NCBI GenBank assembly: GCA_033239005.1
Contig: BSQZ01000034.1
Location: 35,001-99,000 of the forward strand
DNA length: 64,000 bases
DNA from: Lamellibrachia satsuma
Lineage: Eukaryota; Annelida; Polychaeta; Sabellida; Siboglinidae
Reading direction: 5' to 3'
In this document: one piece after another, positions 56,158 through 64,000 of the stretch
How the letters are laid out: each line of letters starts with the position of its first letter
How positions within the stretch are numbered: the first letter of the stretch is position 1
Notes under the pieces: generated by a model
Database searches by the model: none
Told to the model about the DNA's origin: nothing
Seen by the model: only the letters and a program-made list of their open reading frames with translations
Position numbers and translations under genes: made by a program

Positions 56158-56300
56158 TATGTATGGACTACTTGCATTACATGGACTACTTGCATTGTAT
56201 GGACTACTTGCATTGTATGGACTACTTGCATTGCATGGACTACTTGCATTATATGGACTACTTGCATTGTATGGACTACTTGCATTGTATGGACTATAGT
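56158..56300 (+). repeat. 18-bp repeat, about eight copies
   Basis: Unit TATGGACTACTTGCATTG, encoding Trp-Thr-Thr-Cys-Ile-Val in one frame. No evidence that it is translated. Confidence 0.95.
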
Positions 56301-58325
56301 AATTGCTTCTCGCAGTGCAATTAATTTTGGAATAGATTTAGTGGCTTGGGTGCGATCTCAAAGTAGGTCAGGCGGCTATTATATGCTTATCTTGAATTGA
56401 GTAGTTTCAGTAGACATTTGTAATATAAATTAACCATTTATTCACAGTTTGTAGTTGAAATACTATGTAATATTTTTGTTTCAGTTTTATTTTATTTGTT
56501 TATGTTACAAGATTTTTTTTACATTTCTGTAAATGCAAACAAATAGCCACAACATGCTAAATTATACCGTTTTGAGAAAATCCCCAAAGAAATAAATGAT
56601 ATACATATAAATACGACAATGTCACTGATAACTTTGAGGAAAGTTTTGGTTAACATAAATGAATTACATCTGCTACATCACCATGAATAATGTAAGCAAA
56701 AGTTGAATGACAGCCTACAATGACAGTGTACTTTTGACACAAACCCTTCACCAATCGTAATTCTACTTCGTGTTATGTAAGTGTAAGTCGCGTTCATACG
56801 TCAAATTGCAGCTTTGTAAGTGTAGTTTTTGTTTTCTAAAATAGAAAATTAAACATCGTTTCCAAGCTGTTAGTGATAACAGAAATGTGAATAGATACGC
56901 GAGTCATGCATGAAATGTGATGTCTTTCACTGACGTTTTACGTATGGTTGACAAAACATAACAGCCATTTTTAACATTGACACGTCACTTTAATTTGCCG
57001 CCACAATTGCCCTTGAATCTGTATTCGTCACGTGTTACCGTCTACGATATCAGGTTTGCGTCAGCCATCTGACAAACACGTGGCAGGGCGTGTTTACGAT
57101 TACTTTTATTGGCCCGTTACCCGCGGGGTCACCAGGTCACATCAACTGGCTGTTTCCGTTACAACTTCAAAGGCACAATAAACTGTGTCAGCGCTGATAT
57201 TAGCTGGCTTACGGATATGATTTAGTTAGGCAGATATAGTACTGACGTGTACTGGAATCACAGTAACCAGACCATATGTTCCGGGTTCACGGCGAACGAA
57301 TAAAGCTGGTTCGAAGATCGAAGCACACGCGGTCGTTACTATGGAAACATCGTAAGCGTTTCTAAGAAGTTGGGGATTTCCAAAAGGACTGTTTTTTTAA
57401 AGGATGGATTGGCGAAATACGACGTTAGTGACGGGTGATTATCTATGGTGTCGACGTTCAGTTCAATATTTCATAGCATGTCATGAGGATAAAAAAAAAA
57501 TTCAACTGACACGTTAGCCGCCCCAGCTACCTCAAAACATCGATGTTCGATACTAAAGTAAATTGGTTTCATTGTGGGGGGGGGCTAAGCAGATATTTCG
57601 TTGTGGGGGGGCTAAGTTGATATTTCATTTACCGTCTCACGTTGATGTATTTTCCAGGATTGTTGACAAGTCACTAACTGTTCGTCAATCGCCATGAATG
57701 TCGTGGTTTATATGCGGTAATTTTAGCAGCAACATGTAAGCAGATGCTTCACCGCCAAAAAACTAGTCAATCGTAGCAACTACTTAATAATTATAGTATT
57801 CGGTGCGGCCTCTCACAATAACGTGGTTTCGTTTTGCATACGTTTTGATTATTATTATTATTATTATTATTATCATAAAGTTATACAAATACAAAGAGAA
57901 TTATATCGTATAATAATAACAACAATTATTATTATTATATTACTGGATAATTTCGTTCACCATGTGCAAAACAGACAAACAAATATAAGTGGTGTCAGTG
58001 GAGAGAGAAATGTAGTGTGGGTCAGTGAAATAGTGTACACTGGCACTATTCCCCCGATCTGATCCGACTCAACTTGTTGTGTTGGTTGAGTAGGTATCGG
58101 ATCGATTGGCCGTATGACCGACCCACCTCAACTAGGGTGGATACACTACACCGATTGACGCCGACTGGGTCAGAATTGAAGACTTTTATGTCGCTATACG
58201 CCTCACGTTTAACCATTTAGTGTTGGGATAACCTGTAACATGTAACGTGTGATCTGTAACCTGCTGCGCAACTTCGTCGTAGCATAACAAGCTGATGGGA
58301 GCTCTCCGTTTTGACCAACATCCAC
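56301..58325. other. No gene recognised
   Basis: AT-rich unique sequence. It contains two copies of a G-run word (GTGGGGGGGCTAAG, near 57,575 and 57,603) and ATT trinucleotide runs near 57,848-57,872 and 57,920-57,940. Confidence 0.4.
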
Positions 58326-58408
58326 AAGATGGCGGATGCTATAAAAACGAGTCCTCCCCTAAAAGAAATCTAGGGGAGAACAAGTTTTTTTATAACATCC
58401 GCCATCTT
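58326..58408. repeat. Fold-back palindrome, arms about 37 bp
   Basis: The left arm AAGATGGCGGATGCTATAAA...CTCCCCTA and the right arm TAGGGGAG...TTATAACATCCGCCATCTT are reverse complements with few mismatches, around a loop of about 9 bases. It could be a tiny fold-back or MITE element, or a transcribed hairpin. Confidence 0.8.
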
Positions 58409-59325
58409 ATTTCTACCAGAAATCCTTACATTTACAAAAAAACAATTCACTTTCGGGGAACAGTAATGATATAATTGTATATCATTAATTAACGAATAGA
58501 CCAAATAATATATTTAGAATAACTAGTAAACAATCTGCTCGTTACAAAAGATCTAAATTTAACAAGAGTCCAGATTCGGGGTGAACTGCCCCTTTCACCC
58601 TTCCAGACGCCCGTGGTTTCACACATTAAAATAACTAATTGTTTAACAAATGTTATGACTGGTAAGGCCGATTCTACATGGACACAATGAAAAACAGCAA
58701 CATCTTACTTTCGGTTTCTTCTTGTTAACAAGCCATAGTCACTAACATTGTGTCTGCTCTGAGAAAGTCTTCAAGTGTGAGTTAAACAACTTCGAGTTAA
58801 AGACTTGTTTTTTCAGCAGTCGTACGCTGTGGCCTTAGATCGACCTGGCCATTACGGGGAGTCAAATGTTATTTTGCATTCATCGATCTGCCGACATACA
58901 AATGTTGGCTTAAACACAGACTGTAATATAGTGGTCCCGCCGCTGCAGACTATGTATGTTGTCGCGTTGTAACAAACATAGCAAGGGTCTACGGAACCAC
59001 ACAGCGATGCTGAAAAGTGAACAAGAAGCTATCTTCAATACATACATATACAGCTGCGACGGTGACGCAATCCTTATTGTGTGTTCATGGTTTGCTTTGG
59101 GTGATTAACTCATTGAAATAACACAACTGACAGCACGGGTATTGCATCTTAAATTGTTGGTTTATGAATGATTACATTTTGTATTTAAAATTTAGTCAGT
59201 TTGGCGTGATTAAGGTTTACCAACGCTACACAGAATACGGTTGGATGTCCCAATACTCAAGGGCGTCGGAACCACTTCGATCGTACAGACCATGGCCGGA
59301 CCACTTTTCCCCACCATGTGCTGGT
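58409..59325. other. No gene recognised
   Basis: Unique sequence. No splice-flanked open frame, tandem repeat or element end seen. Confidence 0.4.
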
Positions 59326-59329
59326 CGCG

Positions 59330-59568
59330 GCTGTGAGGTTTTTTAACAGGTAGGTTGAGCGCCAAATGAACCAGTGCGGTGCTCAGATTTCATGCATACA
59401 TTATGGCGAACCTTTACACGAGGTTTGGTACGGCAGCTTGCGCCAACACGTGCACGTGTTTACTAACAAGTCATACGGAAAAGACGGCGTTTGAGTAGCG
59501 TTGTTGGGGCGATTAATGATCAACATCAGATACGCGTTTCGCGCATAGTATTTAAACAACCGTGTGAG

Positions 59569-59619
<51 letters not shown>

Positions 59620-60490
59620 TACCAGGTATAATTAACATTTTACAAATGCTGGTAGCTTAATCTAGAATCTGACCCAGATATCACTGATCGTTTTCAGAAC
59701 TTAATTCCAAATATATAATTGCATAAGTTTATAGTATACAGGTAAATGTCTAGTTGCACCCTATTTACGTAAACTGGATTTACTATAAAAATGTTTGTTT
59801 TCCTTGTCCTTCCGCCACCACCGAGGTCCGTCTCCAGCCTCCAAGTTGGCAATTAATGAGGACATGTTACCAGCTAAGTGCAAGCGAAAATTGTCACTAC
59901 GGTTACTTATTTTAAACACATAATTATCACGCACGCACGCACGCACGCACACGGGTGTTTACCTGGGTGTCAGGGCTCAGTCACAGAGGCAGCAGATTTT
60001 TGCTCCCTAACATCAAGACAAACCGCTACAAGTATTTTTTTACCCTCTGCCATTTCAATTCTTAACGTTAAATAACATGTGATTTATATTGTATATACGT
60101 GATGTGCCAACTCTAGACCTAATGTTAAAGGTTTTGTTTCTATCGTGTTGTAAGTGTCGATCGGCACAAGAAGTTACTGGTCGGACACATAAAGTATTAT
60201 TGCATTGTATTGTATTGTATTGTATTGTATCGTATTGCATTGTGTTGTATAGCATGCTCGAAAAGCGTACCTGATGTTGGTCATTAATTGCCCCAACAAC
60301 GCCAAACAAACGCCATCTTTTCCATAAAACTTGCTAGTAAACACATGCACGTGTTGGCACAAGCTGCCGTACCACACCACGAGTAAAGATTCTCCATAAT
60401 CTATGCATCACGTGATGAAACCCGAGCACCGCTTTGGTTCACATCCACCCATGGTGCTCAACCTACCTGCTAAAAAAAACCGTCCCGGCT
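59330..60490. mobile_element. Fold-back element with about 220-bp inverted arms
   Basis: The left arm (about 59,337-59,555) and right arm (about 60,250-60,485) are inverted copies sharing AGGTAGGTTGAGC, GGTACGGCAGCTTG, CCAACACGTGCA, GGCGTT.GTTGGGGC and ATCAG.TACGC in mirrored order. The interior holds a GCGT repeat (59,565-59,620), a short ACGC repeat and a LINE 3' remnant. No transposase is seen. Confidence 0.75.
59980..60245 (+). mobile_element. LINE 3' remnant inside the fold-back element
   Basis: Encodes IKTNRYKYFF and, after a frameshift, FLPSAISILN, the usual last motif of many non-LTR ORF2 proteins. A short 3' UTR and a TTGTA pentanucleotide tail follow (60,193-60,245). Confidence 0.5.
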
Positions 60491-61266
60491 GATGAACCCC
60501 CGGGTTGATGGCATGGTTTAAAAAATACATTGGAACTGCTTGTAGAACACGGATTTTTTTTCAGCATCATGACCGACGAAACGAGTGACCTGTCGAGCCA
60601 TTAACAGCTTGTGATTTGGATAAGATGGGTAGACGATAAACTTGAGGCCGGAGAAGATTTTATTGATCTTCATAACATAAATTAGAACGCACTGATGCTT
60701 CTGTCATCAGCTTTGCTCAAAGATTGTATAATACGAATTAATATTTCCATAAACAAAGCCAGAGGACAATGTTGTGATGATTGCCGTATTATGCATGGTG
60801 CGAAAACCGGCTTAGCTACCCAAATTAAGAAATCTGAACTTCGATGCTTGTATAGGGACGCATGTGAGTGTCGCTTCGAGGCGATAGTTAACGAGATAGT
60901 GCACTTCAGTTAGATGTATTATCGAATAAATCACTGGTATTATTTTTAGCACATTTTAGTGCAGGTTGTTTTAATAAATAATGTAATGTGTTATTGTTTG
61001 TTCTCAAATGTGTTTATGTGTGAATGCGATAGTAGTGTAATTATAGGCTTATTTGCATAAAGCCAACATGACGGCAAACGAGACTAGCGTGCCCTATTGT
61101 CACTGCGACGGACGTTCTTTGAATCTAGCCAGTGTGGATTGTATCAGGAGATAGTATCATGTATAGAAAGACGCATACCATATGCGAAATAACAAAACTA
61201 GTTTTGGGCGAATGTTTACTTCGCCATGTTGGTAGCCTAAGTATAACTCTTCAAAGGCGAAACTTA
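60491..61266. other. No gene recognised
   Basis: Short open frame at 60,695-60,913 on the plus strand has no recognisable product. Confidence 0.35.
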
Positions 61267-61503
61267 TCAGCGGCTAAGGGACAAGTCTTCCTTCAGCGAC
61301 AACACGGTCTCTTCGAGTTTCGTCAGCTGGTTCTGTTGTTGCTCCATCGCGTCTTGAAGGCGATAAACCAACGTCATCAAGTTCTCGTAGTCGTTGATTT
61401 CGTTGTGGCAATGCTTCATGGTGCACTGGCCAGCGACTCGGTCCACACTTAGGATGTAGGCGACAGCCATCGCAGCCACTAGATGTGCTACCTTTCTATG
61501 CAT
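61267..61503 (-). CDS. Secreted coiled-coil protein, short or first exon
   Basis: ATG at 61,503 starts MHRKVAHLVAAMAVAYILSV, a good signal peptide. A Cys pair follows (QCTMKHC), then a heptad-type amphipathic stretch (LVYRLQDAMEQQQNQLTKLE) ending LKEDLSLSR and TGA. As read it is 78 residues. It could also be the first exon of a longer secreted protein such as a lectin or C1q-like protein, which often begin this way. The only GT nearby (after GAAGACTT) is a weak donor. A related broken sequence lies at the right edge of the window. Confidence 0.5.
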   Translation of the reverse strand: MHRKVAHLVAAMAVAYILSVDRVAGQCTMKHCHNEINDYENLMTLVYRLQDAMEQQQNQLTKLEETVLSLKEDLSLSR

Positions 61504-61509
61504 GACGTG

Positions 61510-63460
61510 GGGTATGGCACTCAATAAAGCACGTCAAAGTTATTCAGTTGCTAACTTACTAACCCTGTCTGAACTGTGTCACGACAGTGGCGTATATAGG
61601 ATCTCGCAAAGGGGGAAGTCATTCAATATGAATGTGTGCTCATTGGTCTGTGACCGTTTCGTTAGATCAAGCCCGCACGAACAGATATGGATAATTATGG
61701 AAATATCAGTTCATTTAATCACCTGCCTTCTCGTGCTAGTTTATGTAGATGACAATCTTACAAAGTCTTGTTAACAATCTGCCCTGTGGTCATTCAATGA
61801 CCTCCGCTTAGTGCTCGCACCATGCCTGCACTATTTATACTTTGCCTACATTTAACTGCGTGTATGGGTCACATGTGTTCCCTCTTAACGCTGGTGCAAA
61901 GGTTGGGTGGAGTACACACTGCAGCAGCGAATCTGGATCCTTGGCAAATATTACGGTAAAGGACAACGTATATAGGCCTACATCAGAACTAGTGTCAATG
62001 TAAAGACCGAAGTATTAAACATTAACCCTTCTGTAAGTAGAACGACACACGTGTCGTCCCGTCCCATCACACCCCCCCCCCCCCCCGGTTCGTAAGTATA
62101 AGTAAAACGACATATGACTACGACTGGCTGCCGAGACCCCAACAAACTTAGATCCGTTTCTGCATTGTATTGATTATTAATCATCACATTGCTTTCTACG
62201 ATAACTGGAAACTGGGTATTCAGCAGAAACTTGCTTCGCATATACGAACCATATCGACACACTAGTGCGGCAGATAGGTAAAAATCATGCAATTTTTTAA
62301 TGCACGACACTTAGCACATATTTATAACTCATGAAGGCGAACACATCTAGACCCCGGACCATCTCAGATTTCGACGTTTTCAACTACATCACCTGGAGCC
62401 GTAATGTTGATGTCAAAATGTAGGTTTCGGGGCGGCGATTTAAAATATTCATAGTTTTAACCTTCGTTGACATTCACATCCACCACGTTTTTATTCGCAC
62501 TAGTTTGAATCACACTTCTGATCACTGCATTTTTACTCATTGTAAAGGCTGGTTTACACGGGTTATATCCAATGGTGTTATCATTAAGATATTGATAATA
62601 TTTGTAGCATGAAAGCCACAATATGATTAATATACCATATAATAATATTGGTGTACTAATGACAAATAACTAGTGACGACGCTTTCTATTATGTAATTGT
62701 TTTACTAGCATACATATGTGTATACGTGCTCGAACACGCATACACATACATAGTGTACACACGATACACGCATTATACAGGTGCACACATATGCACACTG
62801 ATGCAATGTCCACACATGCATACAATGATATGTATTACAAGACATTAGTTAATTATTTAAGCAAGCCACAAATTGTTCTGTCTTGGGTTCGGCTCTGCGC
62901 AAAGCATCATGGTTAAAGAACTGTTATTGTTTCCCGCGAATTTCGATATTGTATCTCTTGTCTTGTAAATATATGGGACAACCATTGAATATTAGCATCA
63001 GGCAAACTGGATCTTAAAACTCCAAAAAGCTTAGCTTTGCTGCTGAACACCATCTGCATTAACACATCTTGTTCCACAATTCCTTGTACGCACATGTGTA
63101 GTAGTGTCAACAACCATCACAACAACAGTAAGAATAAAATGCGACAAATCCACAGTGGTTACTGTATAAAATACAGAAAAATACAATATATGTATCAAAA
63201 AGTTATGCGACAGTGGCGCCATCCAAAAAGTTACCCGTCACACCTTCCACTCCTTATGTTCACCCTAGCCTTCTAGGGAGCTTAACCACAAATGTTGAAA
63301 AAGAAACGCAATGTCATTTGTATGATGCAGTGTTCATTCACTAACAACATCATTCACACGCAGAACGCGGCAAGTTCCAGCGGCTAGAACGTAACCACAC
63401 AGTGGCACACTTCGTCCGCCCTTGGAGTCTGTCCATTGATAACTCAGAGTCTACAGATTA
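61510..63460. other. No gene recognised
   Basis: Mixed unique sequence with a poly-C run near 62,072-62,087. Open frames at 61,978-62,310 and 63,031-63,276 are not supported by splice or start context. Confidence 0.4.
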
Positions 63461-63463
63461 TAT

Positions 63464-63499
63464 GTGTGCGTGCGTGCGTGCGTGCGTGCGTTCGTGTGT
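63464..63499 (+). repeat. GCGT tetranucleotide repeat
   Basis: Six to seven GCGT units. Confidence 0.93.
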
Positions 63500-63960
63500 G
63501 ATGCTTGGTAAAAAAAACTAAGTGATGTTTGGAGTATGAAGAAGGAGATGTCATATACAGGTTGTATCTAGCCTGACTGGATGATTTATGTGCATACTAA
63601 TGTCAGAGACAGGATAATTCCTGTGCTAGTAGTAGCGTTGTCACGGTTCCAGTTGTCACGGGTCTGTGCGGTTCTCGATTGGCATTTATTCACGGTGCGC
63701 GTCTGCCACGGTTCCAGTCTGGGATACTGAGAGTTGTCTACTCGTGAAAGAAGGGAGAGAGGAACACTCCTAATATTGTTAAATGCACTAACATAGATCT
63801 AAAATATGTCAATCTCAAGCAACTATACATTACTGAATTTTTTGTATTTAAACACAAGAAACTACAATGTTCGAGTCGGCCTTGTCGCACTAAGAGTCAA
63901 AACACGCGGACAATATTAGCATAGTATCCCGTCTGTAATGATTATTAATTCAAAGAACGT

Positions 63961-64000
63961 GTAGTCTTTGATTTCGTCGTGTCAATGTTTCGTGGTGCAC
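63961..64000 (-). pseudogene. Start of a broken paralogue of the 61.3-kb coiled-coil ORF
   Basis: The last 40 bases match 61,391-61,430 with few changes. The second Cys of the QCTMKHC motif is replaced by TGA, and the similarity stops within the window at the downstream side. The rest lies outside the window. Confidence 0.55.

Overview
This is eukaryotic (metazoan) genomic DNA. It has short exons with GT/AG splice sites, long introns, non-LTR retrotransposon pieces, tRNA-derived SINE sequence and very many microsatellites and minisatellites. There are no bacterial operons, no rRNA, no functional tRNA gene and no CRISPR array. The species cannot be named from the sequence. A CR1-like LINE and the repeat load fit a non-vertebrate animal, plausibly a marine invertebrate or basal chordate.

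Layout: positions 1 to about 9,985 (unit A) and about 14,007 to 23,590 (unit B) are a direct segmental duplication. Each unit holds one five-exon minus-strand gene: gene A (coding 6,706 to 1,506) and gene B (coding 20,318 to 15,573). A second block, about 9,990-11,580, is repeated at about 31,580-33,330. In the second place it carries exon 3 of a third minus-strand gene, gene C (coding 43,586 to 29,409). In the first place it carries only an orphan copy of that exon. From 33.4 to 61 kb the window is mostly mobile-element remnants (a near full-length CR1-like LINE at 33.5-36.4 kb, LINE 3' fragments, two SINE types, fold-back elements) and tandem repeats. A short ORF for a secreted coiled-coil protein lies at 61,267-61,503, and a broken relative starts at the right edge.

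Main result: genes A, B and C share one architecture. A tiny first coding exon ends in phase 1, and the remaining introns are all phase 0. There is a signal peptide, a length of about 245-267 residues, and exons that look like amphipathic helices separated by Cys-containing loops. A and B differ in exon length only by multiples of three, which indicates selection on the protein. This architecture, with a Cys-Pro...Leu-rich...Ile-Pro...Ser-Cys loop and a C-terminal helix, is that of long-chain class I four-helix cytokines (IL-6, G-CSF, growth hormone type). I propose, as inference and not as a proven homology, a tandem array of cytokine-like secreted signals in an invertebrate-type genome.
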